In this document: one piece after another, positions 48,653 to 61,004 of the stretch
How positions within the stretch are numbered: the stretch's first letter is position 1
Layout of the letters: each line of letters begins with the position of its first letter
Assembly (NCBI GenBank): GCA_947034895.1
Contig: OX344761.1
Coordinates: 66,835,839-66,899,838, forward strand
DNA: 64,000 nucleotides
Source of the DNA: Rhytidiadelphus loreus
Taxonomy: Eukaryota; Streptophyta; Bryopsida; Hypnales; Hylocomiaceae
Direction of reading: 5' to 3'
Program-made: the position numbers and the translations under genes
Notes under the pieces: model-generated
What the model saw: the letters and a program-made list of their open reading frames with translations, nothing else
Databases searched by the model: none
Told to the model about the DNA's origin: nothing

Positions 48653-48974
48653 CTGCTGCAGAAAATCATGTAATGTCACTTATCCAAATGAAATGAATAA
48701 AAGCTTTCCGTGTAGAAAAAATACAATCTATGAGAAGAAGAAATTAAAAATTTTGATTTCTTTTTGTTGCCTAATCTCCCTTGTTTTGAGCTTAATTAGG
48801 CATTACTTTTGTTCCCAAGATCCAATTGAAAAAAAAGATTATATACCTACAAAGATAATCAGTTTTTCTATCTTCAAAAAAAGTTTTAAAAAATTATGAT
48901 AAAAATTGAGACTGTAGGTACGTGCTTGAAAACCAATTTTTCCCCCAAAGGGACAATGGTCCTTTAGAGGTTAA

Positions 48975-50320
48975 AGAGACAAAGAATATTGCTAGGAATT
49001 TAATTCATAGGAGCCCGCCCCAAAATGCAAACATCCATTTTGGTTAAAGGAATACTTTAGGAATTAATTAATATAAAGAGACATCTATTTTCCAAAATTA
49101 GGGCATTGTCACACCAACATTAAAATTTGTGCAAAGGGAATTATGAAACTTTTTAGAGATGCTTGTTCAAGGAAAGATGTGCATAAGGATGTTTCCTACA
49201 TATCTCCCCATTTGAATTTTAAAAAAACAAAAACAATTTAAATTAAAAAAATCATTCAAAATGGAATTAACTTTTGGTTTATTGAAATTGAAATTTGGTA
49301 CGCTTCATTGGGATTGTGTAAGATATGGATGTTGATTGTGCACAATAAAAAATGTAAATTATATTCTACATTATGTAAAGAAAACCAAATGGTCCAAATG
49401 GCCATCACATATCTTTTGGGTATACCCTACTATACATAACATTGCACTTGCCCTCCATGTCATTTAGCAAAGTTACTGAAAATTTTGCTTATTTTATTTT
49501 GTTTCACATAAATAAAAAGGGTTTGGATTTAGTGTTTGTTAATTTTACCAAAATTTGCAACAAATGATTGACCACAATATATAGTATGTACACTCATGAT
49601 CAATATTGACCAAATTGTAATACTTGTACTTGGATAAAAGAAAATGTCATGAAAATCTAGAAATTGATGGCACAAGATGTACACAGTCAAAACATTAGTC
49701 TATGAGATCCTAATCAATTGGATTTTTGCTACACCTAGAGTCTTTACTTTGAAATTCATAACTTATTCAAACGGGGTTCAAGTAATGCATACTAAAGTGC
49801 ATTGGCATCTTCTTTCACTTGCCAATAAGATCCAATGAATTAATTTGAGTTTTATAATACTTAGTAGTTGCAATAAGTGATGATTATAGGTGTGCATACC
49901 TTAGTAAGAACAGTTTTCAAGGCCAAGGATGACAATGTATACAAAAATATGAGGACTTTTTTAAATACTAAATTATATAATTTCTTAGGAAGTTGCAGAA
50001 ATTTGCAATGACAATGTATTCAAAATCATATACATTTGTATAAAATAAAAGCCACTTATGCCATACTGTCAACTTCAATGTAAATCAATGCATCATAAAA
50101 AAATTTCATTTATCTTTTAGTACAAAGAATTCAAGTCAGTTTTCCAAATTAGTACTATTCTATTCAATTCAAATCAAATCTACCAATATTGTATATAGGA
50201 AAAGATTTTTTAATATCCATGATCAATATTCCCTAAAAGGGGATATACACAAATCTCATGAGTTAATTAACCACCCCTACAAATACAAATAAACAAATAA
50301 AATACTCTATAATTGCATTA
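48975..50320. other. AT-rich intergenic sequence
   Basis: No gene or structured element is recognised. Confidence 0.5.
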
Positions 50321-50612
50321 GGGGAGATTTTAGCTACTTGGGAGACTGTTTTAGGGTTGTTTCCATTGCTGGGAACCAGTCCTGTACAGTCAAAATATAA
50401 TAATAAAAAAAAAATTAAAAAAATTAAAATTAAAAAATTAAAAATGTTTAAAAAAAATGTTTTTCTTTATAAAAAATATATTAAAAAATAATATTTGACG
50501 TGGCCGTCTCTTGGCCATGTCAGATCAGCGTTCCTACAACGTTCCTACAATGTTCCCGCAGTTCCCGTAGTCCAAGAACTCACAGTCTTTTAAAATGCAA
50601 GAATCTCTCCTA
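50321..50612 (+). mobile_element. Dispersed non-autonomous element, uninterrupted copy
   Basis: Same organisation as 47633-47903: GGGAACCAGTCCTG, an A/T-only middle of about 80 bp, GACGTGGCCGTCTC and GGCCATGTCAG motifs, then repeated GTTCC words ending AACTCACAGTCTTTTAA. A partial copy occurs at 32281-32362. The class is unknown. Confidence 0.55.
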
Positions 50613-50835
50613 ATGATTTGCCCACCCATTCCCAAAACCAAAACAACTTTGATACGAGCACTATAACATAGACCAACCCATTTTAGTCCATTGCCTAATT
50701 CTATCATCCTACTTTTAGTCCCTATTCTACCACAAAACTCATCCAAATTTGTTTATTTTCTGACAAAATCAATGTATTAATACCAACAAGGGATAACATG
50801 TCAAACCTTTATTGGTGAGTATTTAAGTGCCATTA

Positions 50836-51292
50836 GAGCATTTGCAATGCACCCAGGAAACACAACAGTATTGGCAGTGTGCTAGGCCCGGACCAATATT
50901 TAATTAAAACCGTGCTCCAATGCAACTATTATTGGGGCCTTCAATTCCACAACCTCGGTATTTGACCACTTAAGACCGACCAATTTGCAATATTTGAAGG
51001 ACCCGCAAGTTGGCCCCTTTTAAGAATATAAGTGATTGTCAACCCTTTTCTACATTGTAGATTGTGCCAATCAATTCAAACATTCCTTGTTTCAATGAAA
51101 AGCTTTTTCTTAATGTAGATTCTTTTCTTTCTTTCTTTTTATAATGTGGGAAAATTCACTTGACGTTGGGATTGCCAGCTTTGCATTGGATCAATTTTTC
51201 CAAAGAAAGAACCGGCACTTCTAAGGCCTCATGGAATGGCCTGCCATTTCCCATTATAGGGCTTATATGCCGAGTTCACATTGCAGATGCTC
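50836..51292. mobile_element. PIF/Harbinger-like MITE, 457 bp
   Basis: The left end GAGCATTTGCAATGCACCC and the inverse of the right end, GAGCATCTGCAATGTGAAC, agree at most positions, and TTA flanks both sides (50833-50835 and 51293-51295). A TTA 3-bp duplication is typical of PIF/Harbinger. No coding capacity is seen. Confidence 0.7.
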
Positions 51293-51365
51293 TTAGATAC
51301 ATGGAAAGGCAATCATGTGTTGTTTAATGGGACATTTATGACTCCATTCTATAAGTGGTTTTGTA

Positions 51366-51565
51366 ATTTCAAGGCACACAAACCACTTCAAAAATTCACA
51401 TAAATTTCAATTTTAATTAGAAAACTATAATTCCACTTGGGTTTGATTCGTGAAACAAGCACACACCTCTGAAAAATATGTGCACCTCTTGGAGTTGGCC
51501 CCAAGATATTCAGATTGCAAATCAGGGTGGTAATAGGCTTGTCTACCTTATATGGAATATATATG
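51366..51565 (-). repeat. Dispersed repeat shared with 2166-2340
   Basis: Inverse-orientation copy of the segment in the 2135-3509 element. It lies about 140 bp beyond the stop codon of the kinase-TPR gene, so it may overlap that gene's 3' untranslated region. Confidence 0.6.
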
Positions 51566-51706
51566 GAATAGCCATGGGTGTGGTATATTGAATATTGATA
51601 CAATACAACACATATGAAGATATAATCCCACATCAATTATAATCGACCATGTTAAAAAGAAATATACTTATGGGAATGAAAAATTTATTCATAACAATTT
51701 CACTCA

Positions 51707-54312
51707 CTATCCTCTGAAAAAGCGAACCCCTGAAGAATGACAATAAGGACACGGGAAAGAATTACAAACGTGTGGGTGTCTACTAGACCCAGACACCATT
51801 TTCTTCTTTATCTCCTCCATCTTCTTTTCCTCCTCCAATTTCTTCATTTTCTTCTTTTTCTCCATTTCTTTCTCTTCGTCTTGCATGCTTTTTCTAACTA
51901 CCAGAATTTCATGTCGAATGGATGCATCATTGGGAGAAAGGTAGCTACCTTCATATAAGTCCAGCAGAGCTCCTTTGAAGTCTTTCAATTTCTTCTTCAA
52001 CGCACTTCTCAGACTCAGAATGAGTGCATTATCTGGTGCAATGAGATTTGCTGCATTCAAATCTCTCAAAGCTCCTTCCAAATTTCCGAGTTTTTCTCTT
52101 GTTTGAGATCTCTGGATAAGAAGACACGAATCATCTGAGATAAATTCCACTGCAGCATCCAAATCCTTCAAGGCTCCTGCATAGTCCTCAAGCATGTGCT
52201 TCACTTTTCCTCTTCTCTTCAAAGTGACTGCATCATTGGGTTGGAGAACATCCATTTCGTCCAGATCTGCCAAGGATCCTTCGAAGTCTTGCATTTCAAA
52301 TTTGAATTCACATCTCAAACTGAGAGCATTGACGTCATCAGGGGATTCCTCAATTGTTTTGTCCAATTCATGCAGTGCTTGTGCATAATTTTCAGGAGAA
52401 AAACACTCCAAACCCTTGAAAGACACACCCACCAATTGAAATTATTGGTAAAACACAAATGCCAAAGCATTTCAACTGTTGCTCAAGGTTTAGTAATTAT
52501 ACCTCCAAAATGACAAAACTTATGATTCATATGGTTAAGTATATCAAACCTGTTCCATAGCAATGCTTGTTTGTGGCTCCACTTCATTGTCGTTTCTGCA
52601 AAGTGAAAGGCGAAACCTGCACATTTTGAGGAATGGGTCCATTGAGCTACATTCATAAAATTATATTGTCATTGTATAATTGGTGCCCAAAAATTGATCT
52701 AGAATACGGATAAAATTTCATTGAAGCATGTTAGTATTTCATACTACCTTGTACCCGCCAAAGGTCCCTGTGACATCAACATCAATGATGAATTTAACAT
52801 CCACAGTAGTGTATACACAAAAAATGAAAGAATGAGGTACCTTGTGATTGAGGGTACCATGGTTTGAAAATTTTGGGTTATAATAACATTGGTCTCCAAC
52901 ATTAAGAAGGACCTGAACTCCAAGAGAATGTCATAAATCTCTTCAAAGCTTGGTCGAAGATCAGCCTTCGCATGCCAACAATTTTCAATCAAAGCTCTCA
53001 GTTGCATTGGGCAATCTTCTGGAAGCTCCGGTCGATGCCCATCTTCAATTATCATCCTGTGCAATTCTGTTGTGCCAACCATACAGTCTTCAAATGGAAT
53101 TTCCCCAGTAAGTGCCTCAAAACAAATCATCGCGAAGCTATATATGTCAGCTCTCCTTGGCTTGATCTCTGCGTCGCCTTTCAGTACCTCAGGTGCCCTC
53201 CAAGCACGAGTACCAACCTTGCGTGTGACTGGTATCGGACTTGAATTTGCAGGGTCAAACAATTTCACCAACCCAAAGTCGGCCACCTTCACAGTCAAAT
53301 CACCAGTCGACAGAGATGTTTGTGGCCCTTTTGTTTGGGTTACAAGTATGTTCATGCTCTTCAAATCTCGATGTGCAAATCCGTTCTTGCGTATGTACAT
53401 CATACCCTTCACAATTTGCAAAAGAATCTCCACTAGTTCGTCCAAATCAAAAGGCCGTCCACTTCGACTCTTACGTCGTTCACAGAGAAGGTCGTATAAA
53501 CTCCCATCCATCAGTTCCATTACCAAGCACTGATGCTTCTCGTCTTGGTAACAACAATAAAGCTTTACAGTGTTGGGATGACTCAGCATTGCCAAAATCC
53601 CGGCCTCTCTCAAAAAAGTGTGACCATACTTTAGAATCTTCACAGCAGAAGGTATTCCCAACCATGAAGAGCTGAAAACGGACGCAGAACTCCCTTTGTC
53701 CAAGGGCTCATACAGACATGGCTTAGGCAAGTTTATGTCCCCTAACAGGTTTTCCAGAGATGGTTTGCATTTGCTATCTCCTTCCAGAATTTTTAGTCTT
53801 CCTCGGAGATATTTCGCTAAGGAGCGCTTTTCATCGTCCATGTCTGTTCTTGACAAGAAATTGTCCAGTTTGTTAACCAAGCATTGCCTGTCCTGATGAA
53901 TATCCTCATCAGATGGTAGCTCAAGTTGTGGCAGCGTCCATTGAGTCTGGTTTTCCTGACCTTGGTCTTTCAAGTTCGCAATTCGACCTTGAACGCGATT
54001 TAAGCACCATCTCAGCTCAAGTATCAAGTCCTTGGTTTCTTCTTCACTGAATCCAACTGATATTGTCTTCACCAACCAATCTTTGCTGCTACACTTCACC
54101 ACAAATTTCTCAACCTCCGTTACACAGCGTCGAATCCTGTCCAGTAGTTGCCTGCATATAGGAATTGGTTTTGAGAAAAGACTGTCCTTCGTCCTTTCAA
54201 GGCAAGTCGCCAAACACCTGCACTGGTTTTGGCTTACCTGTATTTCATGTTTCTCAACCAATGTAGTCACCCTGTTGGTGGACAGCAAAATCGACCTCTG
54301 AATTTCAGCCAT
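51707..54312 (-). CDS. Protein kinase with C-terminal TPR repeats
   Basis: Three exons join in phase with GT-AG junctions: 54312-52841, 52595-52550 and 52414-51707, giving 741 residues. Order: a helical N-terminus (1-180) reminiscent of the HeLo/MCA-type bundles of plant MLKL-like proteins (tentative), then a kinase domain (about 195-465) with Lys225 (AVKILK), Glu236, HRD at 314-316, DFG at 345-347 and APE at 373-375. The glycine loop is degenerate (DKGSSASVF), but the other catalytic residues are present, so activity is plausible. A 15-residue exon links to about four TPR units (from about residue 510: NYAQAL, DFEGSLADLD, DYAGALKDLD, NLEGALRDLN, DFKGALLDLY). A Lys/Glu-rich coiled coil and a Cys-rich tail ending CPYCHSSGVRFFRG follow. 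Family knowledge suggests a signalling role; substrates are unknown. Confidence 0.9.
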
Positions 54313-57300
54313 GATATGACAGCTTCAGAATCCTTGTGTGAAGTGCTCAAGATGAGGCTAGGTCGATTGCAAAAGTCCGCATTAATGTGCTCACATGCAA
54401 ACACGATGACACAGCAGTCCTGGAAACACCATTGAAACAGTCTTGTGCAACCCTTGTGCAACCTCTCTTGTATTCGTTAAATTGGGGCGCTAAAACTCGT
54501 GACATTCATCTGCACAGAGTTCGAAAAAAAGGACTGGCGTAGATTTAATTTTAAGGCCGCAGGTCCTGAATATGGAAAAAGTTGTGGAATTTGGTCAATT
54601 TAACGGAATTGTCGTTCAATCCTTCTTGTCTTCGTAATCACCACTTGGAAACATATAGATTTGTGTATTTATGTGCTATGACGTCAATTCTGGGACTTGA
54701 ACGCTGAATCCGGAACCAACACAGAAGTCAAAATTAGAAAACCAGGTAATAAGGCAGCCTCAGTATTTCTGAACTCCTCAAGAGGTCAAAATAATTGCTG
54801 GAGCATATTGTCACAGGTCATCCAAAAAAGTCTGAGAAAAATAATAAAAGTCATCGAAAGAATTCTTGAAAATCGTTTTTGAAGTGCTCACAAAACTAAA
54901 CTTCCAAAGACTGTTAAAGCTAAGAAGCACTAAGGTTCTCGAGGTACAACGCGAAAAATACTCTCCACTTGTATACCCCTATTATATCGATTTCCAGTAT
55001 CAGGTTACCGTAACTCAGTGTGCAGCAAGCCTAAGCCCGGGTTATGATAGGATGTACACATTAAAAAACCAAGAGTACACTTACACTTACAAATTAAGCG
55101 GGGTTCAGGTGATTTTGTTTCCACCTACAACTATTCCGCAACCAGAAAATATGAAAGTCACATTTCCTTGCTAGAAGTAGTTGAAAACAGCGCGATTCCT
55201 ACAGTACTCCTTGAAACACCCCTGTCGGCGCCGACAACGCAAAGCAAATAGTCAACTAACGAAGTCCACTTTCACCGCTCAGCCACTCCTTCGCGACATG
55301 CGACACTCCCTAAACGCCAACACGCAACATCTACAAGACGAAATAATGGAAATGCGGCACTAGCTTGCTCACCTTTTGCGGAGGTTCTGCCACTTCATTT
55401 GTCTTCAAGACCGAGAACTCCAACGCCAGATTGCGACCTTTGGGTAAGAGCGCCTGATCCTATCAAGCCCCCAATGCATTCGACGCCTCAACTACACTAT
55501 TAGTTTCTGCCCAAACCCAAAGTTCAAATTCCTGAGGGGATCCTACAGCGCAAAACACAACACGGGAGGGAAGAGATACGATTTTCGCATTCGACCTTTC
55601 GCAGAGATACTCAAAGCCCTAAGAATTACGAAGACTGAACATGAACAGCCAAGACTGCGCCAAATGTGGAAACCTATACAAGCAGATAACGCGGGCGCGG
55701 CGCCGATCTCCCAAGAAGACCTACTCCGCCGTGTTAACTCGATCTATTTGTGCAGAGGACTCTACCTCAGCAGAGCGCCGTGCTGAGATCTCCGCGGGGA
55801 CGCACAGGAGCCTACTTGATAATGCTCAAACAAAGGCTCCTGCGCTTGAGGGAGAAGAGTTCCTAACCCTACCTGCGCGGGACCTCTCACTGAACATTGT
55901 TTCCCAAATGAGGCAGGAGTCCCTTGTGCATCCTTGAAAAGGGGACCCCTACAGTGAGCAAAGTTGTCTTCTATGGCTCCTCAGCCAACCCCAAATCCCT
56001 CCCAGGTATCTAGCATGATACCTTCCCCATTGTCTGGTTATACAATGTTATGCAAGCTCCTTCTTACTAGAGAACTTCAGATCCCTGCTTTCCCCTCGTC
56101 CTTCTCCAAGGCCCTGCCGGCGTCCTCTCGCTTGCATTCTGCATTTGGTACTAGCATTATTTAATCCACCCTCTCCTCACTGTGAATCACGTAACTGAAG
56201 CTCTATCAAGTCTCTTTGTTCAAACAGATTGGGGCACGGGAAGTGGGATCGATATTTATAGAACGTCCGTCACTCTCGAGTTCAAATTCATATTGCATTG
56301 AATTCGTGATGCATGTGGCCAAGGTGTGTAAATTAGGGTTCTATTCTCTCTCCCACATTGATCAGGGGTGCCAAAGTATTGACTGCAGCTTCGATTCTCA
56401 CATCCATATTTACCAGGGACGCCATACATTTGACTGCACCTTGGACTCCGAATTACACGCGCACAAATTGCTTAGGCATGAGTTTGAATAGAAGTTCTGA
56501 AATAACAGGTCTTTCTGATAAGGCCGCCACTGCAGGTGTTCATACCAACCGAAGTATGTCATACCTGAACTTCTCTTTCATCCTTTATTCAGCTTTACGC
56601 TCTGTGTCCACATTTTCTAGAAGATGCATTCCCTTATGCCACGCGACCATTTTCTCTATGAATTGCGTGACCACAGAGGATTCCATAAAATCGTCCGCTA
56701 GTCAAGGTACAATCATTCTTGTCTTTAATTATGAGGTTTGTTCCACATGAAAAAGAGAAGAATGACAACCGTAGATTTAGGTTCTGAAATGAAAATGGAG
56801 TAAGCACAAGTTTGCACGTAGTTTGCTTGCATCTCCCGTGCAGAAGACTTGGTGCTTCCGTCATGTCTATCAGGATCACTAGGCCCAAAATAAGTAAAAG
56901 CTTGAGGATTGCCTTTGAAGGGCGCCATGCCAGTGTAACTTACAGTACACCGTGTCGCGCCCGCTTGCCAAAATGGTTGAAGTTTTGGGTAATTAAATTT
57001 CCAGCAACGGCTTAACTTGCCTCAGAAAAATTCAGAATTCCAGATGAAACAATCACGCCACTGCAAATGGAAAGTAGAAACAAGCATGCCAGGAACATTA
57101 CCAAGAAATTAGACCTCTAAATTACCGGTAATACCATACTTATTACTAGCATATAATTCCATTCTATTACAATAATTTCTTATATTCAAGAACTACTTGA
57201 CAACGAACTCAAGGTTACCTCGTATTCTCGTCTCGAAGAACAGTACCGATCGACTCGTATATTACAATCCAAGTCCCTCACACTCGAGAAAACGAAAAGG

Positions 57301-57508
57301 AATTTTTATTTATGCATTTTGTTTTGAACTGTAATCCTAAAACAGAGGCGACGGAAAAGAATCGAACTCGAACACGAACAATTCTTCCCGTCTCTTCACT
57401 TCATTTTCTACAATGTCATTGCCACAATATTGAACAACATCAATTAAAAAAACAGATCGTCTCTGTGACGACTCTTTACATATCTTCCTCCCCGAACAGA
57501 AACGCGAT
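54313..57508. other. Intergenic region between the kinase-TPR and FLA genes
   Basis: The first few hundred bases should include the kinase-gene promoter. At 55180-56170 composition becomes GC-richer and several short frames occur (for example 55641-55937, Arg/Ser-rich), but none resembles a known protein; it may be a decayed retroelement. A lone TGTCGGCGCCGACA palindrome at 55223 differs in its core from the 19-nt family of the large element. Confidence 0.4.
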
Positions 57509-59483
57509 TTACATCATTATGGAGATGGCAAGAGCTCCCGAGAGCACGAACGTCCACGTTCCAATGGCCAAGCCAGACGCACCACTGCCACCAACACCTG
57601 CTTGCAACAAGCAGCAAGCAACAAGCAACAATCCATCGATCAATCGCCGCTTTTGCAAGGAATCGTAATACTGTAAGACTTCGTGATTGATTCATTTCCA
57701 CTGTTTTCTAGGGTCACAATCAAGCTCTAGGGTTGCAATTAACATACCTGGAGTAGGAGTATTTTCATTGTAAATCGGAATGGCTGACAAATTCGCATTC
57801 GGGAGCAACACATGGTTGATGACGTGCACTACAGAGTTGCAATTGACCAGGTCGGCCGTCACGATGGTGGCATTATTGGCGTGTCCGACGAATGTCACCG
57901 TCGTCTGCAGGTAAAAAATTCCAACACACAACATCGGAAACACAAATCCGGAAATTCGATACTATTAGAAAGAAAGTTAATTCATTTCCGGAAAGGTCTT
58001 TTTTTAATCCATAAGTTGCCGCTAATAAAACGATTTGGAAAGGGCCTTAGCCGACTGTTGAAGTGAAAGCCGAACGTCTAAGTTTATTCTCTGTTTTCAA
58101 TTTGCTTCTATGAAATTAAGAAAAGCGTAGAAATGATTACGAAATATCTATTGCGATGTTAGCACAATAATAAAATTCAAATCAAATGATCGCTCTCAAT
58201 TCAAAACATGAGAAAATAGTTCAAGTTTCCATTACTAACCGTGGTAACGGTCGGATTCATCTTGGAGACAGTCAAGTTGTATCCAGTAAGGCTGGTCGGC
58301 CAGCTCGACCCGTTCACGAGCTGCGAAACGGTGAGAGGGGAAGTGATGATGTGGTACAAGAGAATACTCGCGGCGCGGTTGTTATTTCTGCAATGTCAAA
58401 TACATAATAAGCAACCAATTTAATTTACACACTAGTTTGAATGTAAAAGAACTTCACTAAACTTAACAAAAACGGCAAAACAAACATCAACTCCGATCCC
58501 ATGCAAAGCAAAATTATAAATAACATTAGCTTGCACCGGAGAAAAATCGATCCCTTCCGAAGGGGCGACGATGCTCGCACTTACTCCTGGGTGACATTGG
58601 TCAAGGTCAAGTTATTCAGTGCGAGGGTTGAGTTCAAGCCCTGGAACGCCACATTGTTGGGAGCAAGGACAGTGACGTTCTCCGTCTTGCTGATCTTGTC
58701 GCTCAGGCCAGCTTCTTGAATGATCTGTGCGAACTGCGACAGGGCGGGATTTCCAGACACGGCTTGCAGGAGCGTGGTGTTACACTGCAAACCCTCGCAA
58801 TCAAGCCAAACTTAACTTAATTCACTCTCAGTAGCAGACCAATCCAGATTGATGATCCGCGATTTCTCTAAAGAAATTAAACATTAACTATGCAACCCCA
58901 GTCATTACCGAGGTCTCTAGCTGTCAAGACATTCAATATATATACTATCCCGGCATTCCGAGTACTGGATTTACAATATATATGCCACAATCTGAATGAG
59001 TCGATCTACTGCTCTCGCAGCTTTGCAATTATTGCAAAAACTAAGAAAGAACACCAGATTCATTCAAACGGGACAATGCACGGTGTCGTGTAAGTTAGTT
59101 CCACATTTTGAGTCATCATGTTAAACGATTGTACATCATCATCATCTCCTGAATGCAGAAATTTCTATCCTAAACATAGCAAAGAGTTAGTTCCAATTCA
59201 TAGACGAAGGTTATTTAATTTCCAAATTGCAGAAAGAAGAAACTCCTATCCTTGAATCCAAAAGTATTAAGTGCACATAAGTAGTCAAGATTGAGTAGCG
59301 AATGCAGAGAGGGATTCCCAGGGACACAAACTATAGAGTCAGTCACTACCAAATTTTCTGCTACCAAATTGATTTGTGTCATCGGACCGGCCGTTTTCTT
59401 ACCTGGGCATAAGCTGGAGGCGCAATGACTACCAGCACCAATACTGCGAGAAGACAGCTACGAACAGCCTTAGAGGGCTCCAT
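57509..59483 (-). CDS. FLA: Fasciclin-like arabinogalactan protein, single FAS1 domain
   Basis: Five exons fit in phase with GT-AG junctions: 59483-59403, 58784-58585, 58387-58240, 57904-57748 and 57597-57509, totalling 224 residues. Residues 1-27 are a signal peptide (LLAVLVLVVIAPPAYAQ, coded by exon 1). One FAS1 domain follows, with the H1-type TVLAPNNVAF, a central YHII and the H2-type VVHVINHVLLP, plus several N-glycosylation sequons. The C-terminus (GVGGSGASGLAIG then a hydrophobic tail ending SIMM) is a GPI-anchor signal. Such proteins sit at the plasma membrane and wall and act in cell adhesion and wall assembly. Pro/Ala-rich AGP glycomodules are sparse (only a TPTPG stretch), and the protein is short for the family. 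Exon 1 coding only the signal peptide is noteworthy. Confidence 0.9.
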
Positions 59484-60551
59484 AGCAAATCTAGAGGGTA
59501 TCAAGACAATGGACCGAGGCGATGTTCTGAAGGATTGTGATGTAGGAATGGGAGCTTCTAGACTGCAAGTTCTAGTTTTCTACTACCAATAGATATACTA
59601 TTAACCTCCCTAATTGCACACTCTGTAATTGCACATCCCTGTAATCGCGTATGTTGTGATTGGAAAATCTACACTATTTCATAGAAACTGAAGTCCAGTA
59701 GACCTGTGTAAAGCTGCTACTGACAGTGACTATCTCTTCTGTTTTTCGTTTTTCTCTAGTAGTATCACAAATGGGTGTCCCCCAAATATTCTTACAAGTG
59801 TCTGCGGATCAGACGTTGTGGATGAGTCTGTGTGGAAGGTACTTACCTTGTGGTACATATTTATATGTTCTTGTGCAAGAGATGAGCTACAGTAGGTGCT
59901 TCAGTTGTGAGTACAACTTACAAGAGATTTTCATTAGTGATGCCACTTCTAAAAGCTGTTTGTTAAACCACTAGGAGGACACCAAGTCATGAATTGAAAA
60001 ATTTGTCTTCTCTGTCATGTCACGACCGAGAGCTTTCTGAAGGAAAATTCTGGGGTGCATTAATTACAAATGAACATTGCTCTTCAACTACCTTTGAAAG
60101 AGAACTTTGTTGAAATGTACGTAACTTTCATACTTAGCGGAACTGCACCCAATACTTGAGCACTAACGGCAGATACATTCAGAAGTTTTATTACAACGAC
60201 TCAATCCGTGTCAGTACAGTGAAGTAACCTGAAGAGAGCGTTTTCAAAGAGCTTCAGTTATTGACAAGAGTTATACAAAATGAATTGAAGTACATTCATG
60301 TATGTTAAAAACATGATTCTTTTGTCTATCTATTCTTTGGCAATATAACTAGCTTGGTGCTTCTTGGAATTTTTGTGCACGGTTATGAAAAAATTCATGT
60401 ATGAATGAGAAGAAAAAGGAAAACTTACAAATACGAATATCTTGGATTCTTCTCTCAAGTCATATGTCATTCTAGGTGTGAATGCTCTGTCAATGCACAC
60501 AATCAGTGTGGCTCTGTGCATGTCACTCCTGAAACATTTTACCAAACACAT

Positions 60552-60572
60552 CTGCTGCTGCTGCTGCTGCTG
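60552..60572 (+). repeat. (CTG)7 microsatellite
   Basis: Seven perfect CTG triplets in non-coding sequence. Confidence 0.9.
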
Positions 60573-60770
60573 CTTGTTTGGTGTGAGTTGCCCAAAAGGT
60601 TGAACTGGAAACACGTTCTCGTCAAAGCTGGTACTGCAGCCTTGTCGTCGTCTTTGTTGACAAGGACAAATAGAGATATAGAAATCTATGGGAAGTCTCT
60701 CAAATTAAGGTAAAGTTGGGCAGCTTCCACTCTTGTTCTGCCACCAGGCAAACATATTGACAGACAGTGT

Positions 60771-61004
60771 CCGCTTCCAAAGTGGCAGTTGAGTGGCATT
60801 TTCATGACTGTGAGTACTTAAGCTTATGAAATTCTTTTTAAGGATTCAATTGGGTTTTTAGCTGAGCTAGAGGATGCTGAATTCTCCGCTTCCAAAGTGG
60901 CAGTTGAGTGGCATTTTCATGACTGTGAGTGCTTATGCTTAAGAAATTTTTGAAGGATTCAATTCAGTTTTAGAGCTACTGTAGAGCTAGGAAGCTGAAT
61001 TCTC
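60771..61004 (+). repeat. Tandem duplication, period about 115 bp
   Basis: Two units start CCGCTTCCAAAGTGGCAGTT at 60771 and 60886. The first 45 bp are identical; the rest has a few substitutions and indels, and both end in GCTGAATTCT. This is a recent duplication in intergenic DNA. Confidence 0.85.

Larger units (their letters stand above)
47034..48974. mobile_element. TTAA-type element interrupted by two nested insertions
   Basis: Its left 600 bp (CACTCAAAACTGCCAT.. region) match 62353-62960, and its right 300 bp (to CCTTTAGAGGTTAA at 48961-48974) match 62940-63279. The 62349 copy is uninterrupted, so it shows that about 1.04 kb (about 47633-48670) was inserted here. The left TTAA is degraded; the right one is intact. 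Confidence 0.7.

Noticed and set aside
55223..55236. An extra copy of the large-element palindrome outside its borders
   Set aside because: TGTCGGCGCCGACA lacks the CTGSCAG core and is probably coincidental.
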